DNA of 64,000 bases from Legionellales bacterium (GTDB lineage Bacteria > Pseudomonadota > Gammaproteobacteria > UBA1113): assembly GCA_002709565.1 (NCBI GenBank), contig PAPY01000038.1:45744-109743 (forward strand), written 5' to 3'. This document shows positions 1 through 10,356 of this stretch, piece by piece. A program made the translations under genes and the position numbers. The notes beneath the pieces were generated by a model that was given only the letters and a program-made list of their open reading frames with translations, was not told the origin of the DNA and did not search any database. Numbering within the stretch: position 1 is the first letter of the stretch; each line of letters starts with the position of its first letter.

Positions 1-3000
1 ATCTAAAACTCTAGCAGGCAATAAATCAACCTCACCAGCGTTTTCCTGTGGCTGAACACCAAAAAGATAACCGAAACGTTTATGAACATATTTTTTAACA
101 AGTTCAGGTGCATCAACTGCTGGGGCAAAGTACAGAAGTGGAATACCAGGGCCAGTAAACTTACCATCGTAAACAAAAAGTGCTTTTCTTTTATCTTTCA
201 AGTAATCATCAATACCTTCATTCAAGAAGTAAAGCACATCAGCTTGTTGCTTTTGTTCATCAGTTTGTATTGGTGTATAGCTATCAAGAATTTTTTTAAA
301 TTGTTTGAGCTTTTGCTTTGGCTCTAATTCCTCATCAGAAAGCAACTCCTGGTAAGCAAGTATAAGTTGTTGATAGACTTCCGCATTGATCCACTGCTTA
401 TCTTGAGCCAAAGTTAAGTTGGCTTCCACATAGCCATCCATAAATTCAGTGATGGTTTCCTTAATATCAAGCTTAACGTCATCCTTGCTTGCAGCGTTTA
501 ATGCGCGAGCAGCATCTTCTAAATTCGATTCTGTACGCTCAAATACGAGATTACTGTCTTCTTGTCCTGCTCCCCCATCGTCAACTCCAGCTTCAGGTTC
601 TAACTTAAAATAATAGCTAGCTTGACTAATAGCTCTATTCTCAGCACCCTCTTTAGCGAAGTTGTAATCTGAATTTTGTTGAACAAATAATTTAATCTTT
701 TCAAACTTATCCTTAGAAACTGTTACACGCTTGCGAAGATAATCAAGATTAAATCTTGCACCATAAGTACGCAATAAATACTGACACACATCTAACTGTG
801 ATTTATGGAACCGAAGTAGTTCTGGTGAAACAACTCTCTCTAATGCTCTCTTTTGCTCATCTGTAAGCTTATACTTAGAAGATTCCCCACTTTTATCGTT
901 GAGCTGCTGTGCTGGGAAAATCGCGTCCACATCAAGATTAATGATGTTCTTTAACAGTACTAATGCTTCTTCTAGTTCAGGATCTTGATAACCTGGCGCT
1001 TTATTTTTAACGAGATATAGCGCTGTTTCTATTTGGCCTAAGACTTTATCTGTCATCTCATTTTCAGTACCTGCACCTCTTACGACAATAGTGTAAGCAA
1101 TACTACCTGTGTACTTACCAAGTAGGAATTGATGCTTACGCTCAAGTCGTCTAGCTAAGGTTGGAGGATTATCCAACTGATCGGTAACTTTTGTCTTAGT
1201 TTCGCTGTCTGGCTGTGCCTCCACATAGCTACGGCTAGGCAAAGATAGGCTGTAGAGGAAATAATCTCGTAAACTTTGATAATTTTCATAGTCCTGTTTC
1301 TTATCACCAGTTAACTTGCCCTTATCAGTTAGATCTTCACCATACTGATTCTGGTCAGGCTGTTCACCGAGATATTTAACAAAAAACTCAAAATTCCAGA
1401 ACTTTCTCTCATCTCCCTCAACATCAATAAACGATTTAGCAGCATTAAATACGGCCTGATAACCTAAGAAAAATCCTGAGCTATCTGGTCCTAAGCTAGT
1501 TACTTTATGCTCGCGACATAGCGCGTCAAAAGTTGCCAATACATCGTTGCCTTTTGTCTTCAAAAACTTACGATACTGATCAACAAAATGTTGAGCATAA
1601 GGGCTCTGCAACCACACCTCAGCTGCATTTTTGAACAGCTCATCATTATGCTCAGGTTTAGTAATTTTGAGTTGTTCAGTTACGGATTCATCTGCATTAT
1701 GTTCATCAGCCAATCGATCGAAGAACTTTCGCTCTTCTTCCTCAATGACAAGCTCAATCTCAGTGATCTCTTCATGCTGAGCCTGCTCAGGATAGATCAA
1801 CTCCTCGCGGCAGGCTTCAAGTAATTCGACATATTGTCGATATTTATCGCCTGACTTAGCTTTTGCTTCAGCAATCTCTTTCTTTATGAATATCAGATTA
1901 AACTTATGACGCTCAACATCGTTAAAACCCGAGCCTAAAAATAAATCTTTATAACTTGCAGCATTTTCTGTGATGTTTTGCAAAGCAATCGTAGAAAATC
2001 GAGAAGCATTAGCTTTGTTATGCTTCTTGATTTCATTGTTATAATTAACAAAAAACTCTGACAGTAAGCCACCATCATTGATGCTGACTTTACCATCCGC
2101 ATAATTAAAAACAATTTGTCCTGTAAGCAATCGGTCAAATGGTCCTAGCTTACGCAATAAGTACCCTTCACATGTCTTGAGGTGATGATCTAACTCCCCA
2201 AGCAAATCTGCAGCAGAGGATTTTTCATTGCTCCAGCCTAACGAACCAAAGATATTCTTCGCGAACAAAACCCAGCTATTTTTCTTCTTAGCATTGGCGA
2301 TAGCCTGCCTTAGCGCACGTATTTTTTTATAGTATTGCTCTAGCTTTCCTTTTTCACTATCACGAACGTCTTTACCTAGATTATTGACTAATTTGTCAAT
2401 AGCGTCTGGCAAGTCAGACTGTAGCTCAGGTTTAAGTTTACCATCTGCGCCAATCATGTCTTTCAACGCATCAGTAACACCCGGCAAATCCTTGCCATAC
2501 TCATAAAACCCTTCTAGGAAAACCCTTGCTTCAACTTCATGAGACTTTAGAAACTCTCCAAATTCAAGTACTGGATTCACTTGAGCTGATAACTCAGCCA
2601 AATATCGTGCACAGAGCTTTTGTTCAATTTTACCTTCTTTATGTTCACTCCATGTAACAGTGCCAAATAACCAGTGATAGCCTTTGTTATACCACGTGAT
2701 TTTATCAACCTTATCGTCAGCAGACTTAAATCTATTTCGTAATTTTTTTGCGAATTGTTCTTTTGCTCGATAAGGTAGGCGAGCAGTGGTAAATTTACCG
2801 TGTTCATTAACCATTTCCCTGAAGAGTGCAAAGCGCTCATGGCCCTTGTTAATAGCTATATGGTGAACATATTCATTACCTTTCGAATCTACACCGTAGA
2901 CTTTCTGACGCTTTGTAGCGAAGGGACGAGCGTTGGCTAAGACACCAAAAGCAACTGTTGCAGCTTTGCGTTTAGCAAACTTTGCCTCACCCTCATCGAG

Positions 3001-4035
3001 GCGATCAAGTACATCACGGGCTTCCTGAACAAACGAAGCCCTGCGTGAGTGCAAATCACTGCGATTAAACCAGTGGTGAAATGAATTAGGGGAAAAGAAT
3101 GACAAGAGATAGCCCAAAATACCTTGCTGATTTAACAATAGTAATCGTTGGTACTCTTTGCCTTCAATGAGGTCTTTACTCACTCTTTCGACAAAATCTT
3201 CTGCCGCACTAGTGCCATGTTTGCTAAAATCATCTTTTAACTGGATCATTTGTGATAGAATATCAGCCACACGCTTTTTAAAGCTAGCACAAACCTTGGC
3301 ATATTCGTCATCCTTGCTACTCGGCATAAACAGCTTAGACAGATGAACATACTCTTCTAGCTTTTTAATTCTTTCTTGGTGTGCTTCAACTTGAATATCT
3401 TTAGTAGTGTCTTTGGTTTTGTCATTTCTATCTTTGATAACCTTAACTTTCTTGGGAACATCCTTTGCATCAATAGCAAGAGAATCAAGGTGCTCAACAA
3501 GCTTCTCTTCACTTTGAAGCTTAACAGCTACTTGTTTGCCTGCATAATGAAATAGTTTTTCTTCTTCTTCAGTACGCAGCCCACTGTCATTCAGTTCAGA
3601 TGTTTTAATTCCCTGTAAACGTCGACGCTCTTGAAGAAAAGCAATGACTTCGTTTAATAGCTCTGCTTTTGCAAGCTCATACCGCTTTTTGAGATATTGC
3701 TCAGTCGATTCAGCCGTATCTTCGTTTGAAGTAAAAAGTCGAGCAGCCCTTAAAGTTGCAAAGATTTGTCTAAAATTTTCTCGGCTTTCATAATCTGCAT
3801 CCGCCTCAATTGAAGCTTCTAAGCTGTAAAGATCATCGATAGAGTGATTAGAACCAGCATCGATTATTCGCTTGGCAAACTCCCGAATCTCCCTCTCCAT
3901 CATTGAGTCTGCACTACCTGGCTTGGCAGCTACACTACCAGACTCGGGAACTAAACCAGCCTTACTAGGAGCAGCAGTTTCAGGTCGTTGTTCACCAGCG
4001 CTAGCAACAGGACCTTGATTCGATTCTTTGGACAT
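1..4035 (-). CDS. Giant uncharacterised protein, C-terminus beyond window (candidate effector)
   Basis: A single open frame runs without a stop from ATG 4033-4035 to base 1, giving at least 1345 residues, with the C-terminus outside the window. The start has a strong GGAGGA ribosome site about 8 bases upstream. The first ~35 residues are Ser/Ala/Pro/Gly-rich and look disordered; the remainder is charged, helix-rich and Lys/Glu-heavy, with no signal peptide or clear membrane segment seen. I recognise no catalytic domain. A perfect CTTAA-N6-CTTAA site lies about 100 bases upstream. Size, soluble helical composition and PmrA-type control resemble Dot/Icm effectors, but secretion is inference. 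The frame is certain; the function is unknown. Confidence 0.85.
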   Translation of the reverse strand, partial: MSKESNQGPVASAGEQRPETAAPSKAGLVPESGSVAAKPGSADSMMEREIREFAKRIIDAGSNHSIDDLYSLEASIEADADYESRENFRQIFATLRAARLFTSNEDTAESTEQYLKKRYELAKAELLNEVIAFLQERRRLQGIKTSELNDSGLRTEEEEKLFHYAGKQVAVKLQSEEKLVEHLDSLAIDAKDVPKKVKVIKDRNDKTKDTTKDIQVEAHQERIKKLEEYVHLSKLFMPSSKDDEYAKVCASFKKRVADILSQMIQLKDDFSKHGTSAAEDFVERVSKDLIEGKEYQRLLLLNQQGILGYLLSFFSPNSFHHWFNRSDLHSRRASFVQEARDVLDRLDEGEAKFAKRKAATVAFGVLANARPFATKRQKVYGVDSKGNEYVHHIAINKGHERFALFREMVNEHGKFTTARLPYRAKEQFAKKLRNRFKSADDKVDKITWYNKGYHWLFGTVTWSEHKEGKIEQKLCARYLAELSAQVNPVLEFGEFLKSHEVEARVFLEGFYEYGKDLPGVTDALKDMIGADGKLKPELQSDLPDAIDKLVNNLGKDVRDSEKGKLEQYYKKIRALRQAIANAKKKNSWVLFAKNIFGSLGWSNEKSSAADLLGELDHHLKTCEGYLLRKLGPFDRLLTGQIVFNYADGKVSINDGGLLSEFFVNYNNEIKKHNKANASRFSTIALQNITENAASYKDLFLGSGFNDVERHKFNLIFIKKEIAEAKAKSGDKYRQYVELLEACREELIYPEQAQHEEITEIELVIEEEERKFFDRLADEHNADESVTEQLKITKPEHNDELFKNAAEVWLQSPYAQHFVDQYRKFLKTKGNDVLATFDALCREHKVTSLGPDSSGFFLGYQAVFNAAKSFIDVEGDERKFWNFEFFVKYLGEQPDQNQYGEDLTDKGKLTGDKKQDYENYQSLRDYFLYSLSLPSRSYVEAQPDSETKTKVTDQLDNPPTLARRLERKHQFLLGKYTGSIAYTIVVRGAGTENEMTDKVLGQIETALYLVKNKAPGYQDPELEEALVLLKNIINLDVDAIFPAQQLNDKSGESSKYKLTDEQKRALERVVSPELLRFHKSQLDVCQYLLRTYGARFNLDYLRKRVTVSKDKFEKIKLFVQQNSDYNFAKEGAENRAISQASYYFKLEPEAGVDDGGAGQEDSNLVFERTESNLEDAARALNAASKDDVKLDIKETITEFMDGYVEANLTLAQDKQWINAEVYQQLILAYQELLSDEELEPKQKLKQFKKILDSYTPIQTDEQKQQADVLYFLNEGIDDYLKDKRKALFVYDGKFTGPGIPLLYFAPAVDAPELVKKYVHKRFGYLFGVQPQENAGEVDLLPARVLD

Positions 4036-4135
4036 TTCTTGCTCCTCCGAGTAGGTGGTAGTGTCATTTTTTGAAGCACTTACGCCGAGTCGACTAAAAT
4101 CTGTTCGGCATAACTCGTAAAATAATAACAAAACA

Positions 4136-4151
4136 TTAAGGGAATCTTAAG
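4136..4151 (-). promoter_or_regulatory. PmrA-type box upstream of giant protein gene
   Basis: Read on the minus strand the site is CTTAAGATTCCCTTAA: two CTTAA half-sites with an 11-bp period and TT in the middle of the spacer. This matches the published Coxiella PmrA pattern CTTAA-N2-TT-N2-CTTAA. A -10-like TATTAT or TATTTT follows 8-11 bases downstream, so the box occupies the -35 position, as expected for an activator site. Confidence 0.65.
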
Positions 4152-4260
4152 TGTTTTGTTTAAATTGCTTATTTTTCTCAGTTTTTTGGCCATTTTTACT
4201 GTCAAACTGTGACTATTTGAGCAATTTGGTTACAAAGTTTGGTCATAGTAAGGGGATTAG

Positions 4261-4276
4261 CTTAACTGGGCCTTAA
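4261..4276 (+). promoter_or_regulatory. Possible second PmrA-type box facing the DUF4325 gene
   Basis: CTTAA at 4261 and 4272 are 11 bp apart on the plus strand, but the spacer lacks the central TT and I see no good -10 at the distance found at the other boxes. It lies ~70-85 bases upstream of the longest DUF4325 frame. The rest of the 310-base divergent gap is AT-rich and holds no other feature that I can see. Confidence 0.3.
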
Positions 4277-4345
4277 TCAATGGCCTGGATTTGGGGGTTT
4301 TTGGGATTTTTTTACATTAAAAGTGTATTTTTGTTGTGATCTCGA

Positions 4346-4726
4346 GTGTTTTGGTTAAAATCGAGTGGATTGGAGATAAATATTAGCCCAAAAGCCTCTA
4401 TGCTCGGACAAACAATGACTAGCCAAGGTAGCCACAGCATGAATTCCATTCCCAGCCCTGCAGACAATTCCCATATCATTGTATCCTTGGCAAAGCTAGG
4501 CTTTGAGACTCTTATGTCTCGATCGCAGGCAAAGTCTATCTTGTTGAATTTAAATACATTCACCCACATCACCCTCGACTTTACTGATGTCAGACTCGTC
4601 GGCCAAGGATTTATCGATGAAATCTTTCGGGTTTATCAAAATGCTCACCCAGAGATTTCTTTCGACTATATCAATGTAAATGAGGATATGATGTTTATGA
4701 TTGAGCGTGGGTTGCCAAGGAACTAA
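4346..4726 (+). CDS. DUF4325 / STAS-like domain protein
   Basis: Up to 126 residues. The C-terminal ~85 residues match the STAS-like DUF4325 pattern: a repeated 'SRSQAK' helix start, then 'ITLDFTDVRLVGQGFIDEIF' and a final 'INVNEDMMFMIERGL'. Members usually occur beside or fused to an ATPase/HTH partner and are thought to act in signalling; no partner is adjacent here. The longest frame starts at GTG 4346 without a visible ribosome site. ATG 4400 or ATG 4415 (GGA about 7 bases upstream) are likelier starts, leaving the domain whole. It converges on mraY with a 4-base gap. The family call is by eye and fairly firm; the cellular role is unknown. Confidence 0.7.
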   Translation: MFWLKSSGLEINISPKASMLGQTMTSQGSHSMNSIPSPADNSHIIVSLAKLGFETLMSRSQAKSILLNLNTFTHITLDFTDVRLVGQGFIDEIFRVYQNAHPEISFDYINVNEDMMFMIERGLPRN

Positions 4727-4730
4727 CCCC

Positions 4731-5813
4731 CTACCGCAACTTCAACGTCGCCAAACCACACAAGACCAACAACACGGTGATGATCCAGAACCTGACCACG
4801 ACTTTGGGTTCGGGCCAACCTTTAAGTTCGAAGTGATGGTGTAATGGTGCCATGCGGAAGATGCGCTTACGGGTCATTTTGAAGTATCCCACTTGCAGGA
4901 TGACAGAAACTGTCTCGGCGACGAAGATGCCCCCCATGACGAACAACACTAATTCTTGTCGGACAATCACCGCCACGGTACCGAGGCCGGCACCTAATGC
5001 GAGCGCACCCACATCTCCCATCATCACTTCTGCCGGATATGCATTGAACCAGAGGAAACCAAATCCAGCACCCACGAGTGCCGCGCAATACACGCCCACC
5101 TCACCTGCACCAGGGATATAAGGGATAAATAAATAATGGGCATAATTCACATTACCCGTGAGATACGCAAACACCCCAAGCGCACCACCAACCAGTACGG
5201 TTGGCAATATGGCTAAACCATCCAAACCATCAGTGAGATTTACCGCATTACTGGTCCCAACAATGACAAAATACACCAAAGCAATGAACAATGGCCCGAG
5301 GGCAACGTAGTAATGTTTAATGAAGGGGATCAATAATTCGGTTTGCACAATACTGTTCGCCGTGAAGTACAAATACAGCGCCACCGCAATCCCGATTAGC
5401 GATTGCCAAAAGTACTTCCACTTGGCGGGCAAGCCTTTGCTGTTCTTGCGAATCAATTTACGGTAATCATCAACAAAACCAATAGCACCAAAGCCCAAGG
5501 TCACGAGCAACACTATCCACACATATTGATTACTCAAATCCCCCCACAGCAACACACTGATTGCGATGCCAAACAATATCAACACACCACCCATGGTCGG
5601 TGTGCCGGATTTGCTAAGGTGAGTCTGGGGCCCATCGTCACGTACAACCTGACCTATTTGATAAAACTGTAATTTGCGAATAACCATCGGTCCCGCAAGG
5701 ATAGTCACACCCAATGCCGTCAAGGCCGCAAAAATAGCCCGCAAGGTTAAATAATGAAAAACACTGAAACCGTGATAGTACTGTTGTAAATGATCCGCTA
5801 GCCAAACTAACAT
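4731..5813 (-). CDS. mraY: Phospho-MurNAc-pentapeptide transferase
   Basis: 360 residues, the usual length. This integral membrane enzyme transfers phospho-MurNAc-pentapeptide from UDP to undecaprenyl phosphate, making lipid I. Multiple hydrophobic segments span the protein. The family motifs are visible: 'DDYRK' near residue 115, the Asp-rich '[10 protein letters not shown]' near residue 193, and 'HHHFE' near residue 325. The start overlaps the end of murF by 7 bases, so the two are translationally coupled. It is the last gene of this dcw segment; the rest of the usual cluster (murD, ftsW, murG) does not follow, so the cluster is interrupted here by the STAS-like gene and the giant unknown gene. 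Confidence 0.97.
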   Translation of the reverse strand: MLVWLADHLQQYYHGFSVFHYLTLRAIFAALTALGVTILAGPMVIRKLQFYQIGQVVRDDGPQTHLSKSGTPTMGGVLILFGIAISVLLWGDLSNQYVWIVLLVTLGFGAIGFVDDYRKLIRKNSKGLPAKWKYFWQSLIGIAVALYLYFTANSIVQTELLIPFIKHYYVALGPLFIALVYFVIVGTSNAVNLTDGLDGLAILPTVLVGGALGVFAYLTGNVNYAHYLFIPYIPGAGEVGVYCAALVGAGFGFLWFNAYPAEVMMGDVGALALGAGLGTVAVIVRQELVLFVMGGIFVAETVSVILQVGYFKMTRKRIFRMAPLHHHFELKGWPEPKVVVRFWIITVLLVLCGLATLKLR

Positions 5814-7162
5814 GCGTGACTTTTCTCCTGTAATAATGCCTCGACAATAATTTCCATTTGCATACTGCGCGAGCCTTTGACCAACACTACGGTGTCCGGT
5901 GTTATTGCCGCCTGAAGCGCCATCGCTAATTGTGCTTTGCTGATATAATGATTGGCCCCTTCACCAAAGGCATCGACGGTATTGCGAATTAACTCACCGT
6001 AACCATACACCGCGTCTACCCCTTGTTGCTTTAGTTGACGCCCCAAATCGCGGTGGTATTTCTCTGTTTCATCGCCCAGCTCAGCCATATCACCGGCAAC
6101 CACGACTTTATGGCCCTTGTGTTCAGCAAGAACTTTTAAGGCTTCAAGAAAACTCGCTGGATTAGCATTGTAAGTATCATCAATAATTAATGCACCGTTA
6201 GTAAGGGTATGTTTGTTAAGGCGCTTGGACACTGCGGTAGTTTTTTCTAAGCCTGATTTAATTTTGTTGAGAGGAATATTGATAGCAATTGCACACGCCG
6301 CTGCCGTTAAAGCATTCATAACATTGTGTTCACCCAAAATAGGCAAATGCACGGATGTTTTTTCGATACCACAAACGATATCAAAGCTCGCACAACCCGT
6401 CCCATCAATAACGACATTGTCAGCCCTGACTTCTGCATCATTAGCCATGCCAAAGGTCATCACCGAACGCCCCGGAATCAGCCGCTGCCAATAATCGGCA
6501 TATTGAGAGTCTATATTAATCACCGCAATGCCGGTATCCTTGAGTCCGGTATATATTTCAGATTTTGCTTTCGCCACACCCGCGATATCACCAAAACCTT
6601 CCAAATGCACCGGGTGCACATTAGTGATCACTGCCACATCCGGTGGCGCAATCTCACATAACCCAGCAATCTCACCGTGGGCATTAGCCCCCATCTCTAG
6701 GACCGCGAAATCATGATCCGCTGTAATATTCAAAACCGTTAGCGGTAAGCCTAAATCATTATTGAGCGTGCCTTTGGTGGCACAGACATTACCCGCCTCA
6801 CTCAAAATACTCGCCAGCATGGACTTAGTTGTGGTTTTACCGCAACTGCCAGTAATGGCAATCTTAGGGATATCCGTATGACGGGCGTGGTATTTGGCGT
6901 ATTGGCCTAGAGCTTTGCGTACATCTGACACAGTAATGGTCGGCAAATCTGTCTCAACAGGTTCACTGACAACCGCCGCCACTGCGCCGTTGTCTTTAGC
7001 CGCTTGGATGAATTCATGACCATTGAAGTTCGGCCCCGTGATCGCAAAAAAGATATCACCCGCATCAAGGGTGCGAGTATCAATACTGGCTCGTTGGACT
7101 TTGACATCCACCCCTTGGTGTTTGCCCTGTAATTGTTGCGCTAATTTGGAAAGATAAATCAT
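5807..7162 (-). CDS. murF: UDP-MurNAc-tripeptide:D-Ala-D-Ala ligase
   Basis: 451 residues, standard for MurF. It adds D-Ala-D-Ala to the UDP-MurNAc tripeptide in the cytoplasm. The Mur ligase ATP-binding loop 'GSCGKTT' lies at residues 105-111, followed by the central domain with 'NDLGLP' and 'MGANAHGEI', and the C-terminal 'DDTYNANP' and 'GDMAELG' segments typical of MurF. Its ATG overlaps the murE stop by four bases (ATGA) and its end overlaps mraY. Confidence 0.97.
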   Translation of the reverse strand: MIYLSKLAQQLQGKHQGVDVKVQRASIDTRTLDAGDIFFAITGPNFNGHEFIQAAKDNGAVAAVVSEPVETDLPTITVSDVRKALGQYAKYHARHTDIPKIAITGSCGKTTTKSMLASILSEAGNVCATKGTLNNDLGLPLTVLNITADHDFAVLEMGANAHGEIAGLCEIAPPDVAVITNVHPVHLEGFGDIAGVAKAKSEIYTGLKDTGIAVINIDSQYADYWQRLIPGRSVMTFGMANDAEVRADNVVIDGTGCASFDIVCGIEKTSVHLPILGEHNVMNALTAAACAIAINIPLNKIKSGLEKTTAVSKRLNKHTLTNGALIIDDTYNANPASFLEALKVLAEHKGHKVVVAGDMAELGDETEKYHRDLGRQLKQQGVDAVYGYGELIRNTVDAFGEGANHYISKAQLAMALQAAITPDTVVLVKGSRSMQMEIIVEALLQEKSHAC

Positions 7163-8676
7163 GACACATCCTCGTGGTCGTTGCGTAAAGCTTGCTGCAC
7201 CTGCTGCTGATCGCTAAACGCGTGCTTGGTATCGCCTATTTGTTGGTAGGCTTCATGGCCCTTACCGGCAATCAATACAATATCCCCTGGACCGGCACCC
7301 GTAATAGCATAATGAATCGCGCGTTGCCTTTCAACTTCGCGATGCACCGCCGCCAGTTGCTTAAACCCCTGACAAATATCCTCAATGATAGCCTCTGGTT
7401 CCTCATGGCGGGGATTATCACTGGTAACGATGACTTTGTCGCTCAAGCGCTCTGCCACTGCTGCCATCTCAGGGCGTTTGCCCTTATCCCTATCGCCGCC
7501 ACAACCAAACACGGTGGTAATCGCCCCCGTGGTGTGGGCCTTAATCGCGGTTAAGGCTTTCTCCAATGCATCCGGGGTATGGGCATAATCAACCACCACT
7601 AAGGGTTTGTCCCCGCCACCAAAACGTTGCATGCGTCCAGCTACACCAGGCAAATCACCCACCCATTGCAAAATGTCTGTGAGCGCATAACCCATTACAC
7701 CTAAAACCGTCACCACTGCGAGCAAATTACTGAGATTAAATTCCCCTAATAATCCACTATGCAAAGTCCCCTCACCCCAGGGTGTGCGAACTGTTGCCGT
7801 AAATCCTTCAGCGTCATACTGAATATCACTGGCAGTGACGGCCGCATCGCTGTTGTTTTGTGAAGAATAACCGTAAGCCTGCACACTCTCTGACAAATTC
7901 GCCACAATTTGCTGACCAAATTCATCATCAATATTCACCACCGCTGAACCTAATCCAGGTTGCTGGAACAATAATTGTTTAGCTTGGCCATAGCGCTGCA
8001 TATCCCCGTGAAAATCCAAATGGTCCCGAGTCAGATTGCTAAACACAGCAATATCAAAATGCACCCCCTGCACCCGCGCCATAGCTAGACCATGTGACGA
8101 CACTTCCATGGCAATAGCGTTTGCACCTTGGTCATGTAATTGGGATAGAGTTGTTTGTAGTTCAAGACATGTGGGTGTGGTAAATGTCGTCGGTGTTAAT
8201 GCATCAGGAAAACCATTACCAATAGTACCAACTACTCCACATTGATTACCTGCCATGCATAGACTGCGAGCCAGGTATTGGGCGATCGAAGTTTTGCCAT
8301 TGGTGCCCGTCACCCCTATCACGGTCATCTCTGCTGAAGGGCTATCAAAGAATTCATCGATAATTAAACCGGCTTTTTGCCATAAATTTTGTACCCCAAA
8401 ACTTGGCACCATATGCCCTGTCGGCGTTGTTACATGGGCTTCCTGAGGGAAACCAGAACCCGCTTCAAATAACACGGCCACAGCACCCGCTGCAACCGCA
8501 TCAGCAATATAAGCCCGGGCGTCATTTTCATGACCCATACAAGCAATGAATAAATCGCCAGGCTTCACCTCTCGACTATCCATACTGATGCCAGTAATGA
8601 TTTGCGGCCAATGTTCATTAGCGGGAATATAGTCGGCACATAATTCGATAAAAGGTTTGCTGTTTTTGGTTGACAT
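7159..8676 (-). CDS. murE: UDP-MurNAc-L-Ala-D-Glu:meso-DAP ligase
   Basis: 505 residues. It adds the third stem-peptide residue to UDP-MurNAc-L-Ala-D-Glu. The P-loop 'GTNGKT' is at residues 124-129. The 'DNPRHEEP' motif in the C-terminal domain is the signature for meso-diaminopimelate rather than lysine, as expected for a Gram-negative. It follows ftsI after 12 bases and overlaps murF by four, consistent with one transcript. Confidence 0.97.
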   Translation of the reverse strand: MSTKNSKPFIELCADYIPANEHWPQIITGISMDSREVKPGDLFIACMGHENDARAYIADAVAAGAVAVLFEAGSGFPQEAHVTTPTGHMVPSFGVQNLWQKAGLIIDEFFDSPSAEMTVIGVTGTNGKTSIAQYLARSLCMAGNQCGVVGTIGNGFPDALTPTTFTTPTCLELQTTLSQLHDQGANAIAMEVSSHGLAMARVQGVHFDIAVFSNLTRDHLDFHGDMQRYGQAKQLLFQQPGLGSAVVNIDDEFGQQIVANLSESVQAYGYSSQNNSDAAVTASDIQYDAEGFTATVRTPWGEGTLHSGLLGEFNLSNLLAVVTVLGVMGYALTDILQWVGDLPGVAGRMQRFGGGDKPLVVVDYAHTPDALEKALTAIKAHTTGAITTVFGCGGDRDKGKRPEMAAVAERLSDKVIVTSDNPRHEEPEAIIEDICQGFKQLAAVHREVERQRAIHYAITGAGPGDIVLIAGKGHEAYQQIGDTKHAFSDQQQVQQALRNDHEDVS

Positions 8677-8688
8677 GATTAATTTCCA

Positions 8689-10356
8689 CTAAGCTTTGTC
8701 TGGCGCTACGTCTAATAGTCGTAATGAACCACTCATTACATTGGCAAAAACCGGCGCTGCCACCAACCCACCATAAAACTTACCACCAGTGGGATCACGC
8801 ACGACTACCGCAATCACAATTCTCGGATCACTGGCGGGTGCCGCCCCAACAAACAGTGCATTGTGGTGATCGGCTTCGTAACCATTAGGACCCACAATAC
8901 GTGTGGTGCCCGTTTTGCCCAACACCCGGTAGCCAGGCACTTGGCCGCGGGTACCGGTACCGCCGGGTTGTACCACTGTTTCTAGCATTTGTAAAACTTG
9001 ATTCGCGACTTGGTGCGGCAGGATACGTTCAGACTCTGGCGCACCATCCAGTTTAACCAATGACACTGGATGCTTCACACCACCGGAAGCTAGTTCCGCA
9101 TAACCCTCGGCTAATTGTAAGGTTGTCACTGATAAACTATAGCCAAAAGATAATGTCGCTAAACTAAACGGATCTTGTTTGCCATCCATGGGCAAACTGC
9201 CCGCAGCCTCCCCCGGGAAACCACTATCTGTGCGCGTACCAAAGCCCATACTCTCCAGCAAATTCCCCAAACTCTCCGGCGCTAAACTTAACGTGACTTT
9301 TGACATTCCAACATTACTGGAATGTTGCAAAATCCCGGTCAAATCCAAAGTCCCATTGTCGCGACCATCACGCACTGTGCGGTGACCAATTTTGTAATAC
9401 CCCGGTGATGTTGATACTTTGCTGGTTGGGGTATATTTGCCGCTGGCAATGGCATTAGCCACACTGAAGGCTTTTAGGGTTGAGCCCGGCTCAAATACAT
9501 CCGTCACCGCGCGATTACGAAAATTATCATTGCGTCGTTTGTAGCGTTGATTAGGGTTGTAAGATGGGTAATTCGCCATCCCAAGGACTTCGCCAGTTTT
9601 AACATCCAGCACGACTATCGAACCCGACTTTGCCTGGTTGTCTTGTACGGTTTGCTTCAACTCCCGGTACGCCAAATACTGAATACGGTGATCGAGACTC
9701 AGGGTCAATTGATCCCCAGGTTTGGCCTTGCGTTTAACATCCACAATATCCACCACATGACCGTAGCGATCTTTCAGTACGAGTTCTTTGCCCGGCACAC
9801 CCCGCAACCAATCATCATAGGCGAGTTCTAAGCCCTCTTGGCCCACATCATCGATGTTTGTGAAGCCAACCACGTGAGCCGCACTCTCCCCTTCCGGGTA
9901 AAAACGGCGAAACTCTGCTTGCAAATGCACACCTGGAATTTGTAGGGCTTCAATTTGCGCGCCAATAGCAGGATCAATATGACGTTTGAGATAAACAAAT
10001 TCTCTGCCGGTATTATTTTGCAGGCGTTTCATGATGGTAGTCGGGTTCTCATGCAAAAGTTTAGCAATCTTATGTAAATTAGCTTGGTTTGCATCAAATT
10101 CTTGAGGATTAATCCACACTGAATTCACCGGTGTCGAGATCGCCAAAGGATAGCCATTACGATCGGTAATCATGCCGCGATAAGCGGGGATATGGATGGT
10201 ACGCAAGGTGCGGGCATTGCCTTGCTTTTGCAAAAATGCGCGATCAACAACCGTTAATTGCAACATCCGTGCAACCAATGCAAGACTCGCTACGATTAAC
10301 AGACCTATGATGAGATAAAAGCGCCAAGGTCTTACGTCAGTATCACTTTGCCTCAC
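8689..10356 (-). CDS. ftsI: Septal peptidoglycan transpeptidase (PBP3)
   Basis: 555 residues. It has an N-terminal membrane anchor (about residues 15-37), a PBP dimerisation domain, then the transpeptidase domain with the three class B motifs: 'STLK' holding the acyl-enzyme serine, 'SSN', and 'KTGT'. It cross-links septal peptidoglycan as part of the FtsQLB-FtsWI complex. The GTG start overlaps the ftsL stop (GTGA), consistent with coupled translation. Confidence 0.97.
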   Translation of the reverse strand: MRQSDTDVRPWRFYLIIGLLIVASLALVARMLQLTVVDRAFLQKQGNARTLRTIHIPAYRGMITDRNGYPLAISTPVNSVWINPQEFDANQANLHKIAKLLHENPTTIMKRLQNNTGREFVYLKRHIDPAIGAQIEALQIPGVHLQAEFRRFYPEGESAAHVVGFTNIDDVGQEGLELAYDDWLRGVPGKELVLKDRYGHVVDIVDVKRKAKPGDQLTLSLDHRIQYLAYRELKQTVQDNQAKSGSIVVLDVKTGEVLGMANYPSYNPNQRYKRRNDNFRNRAVTDVFEPGSTLKAFSVANAIASGKYTPTSKVSTSPGYYKIGHRTVRDGRDNGTLDLTGILQHSSNVGMSKVTLSLAPESLGNLLESMGFGTRTDSGFPGEAAGSLPMDGKQDPFSLATLSFGYSLSVTTLQLAEGYAELASGGVKHPVSLVKLDGAPESERILPHQVANQVLQMLETVVQPGGTGTRGQVPGYRVLGKTGTTRIVGPNGYEADHHNALFVGAAPASDPRIVIAVVVRDPTGGKFYGGLVAAPVFANVMSGSLRLLDVAPDKA

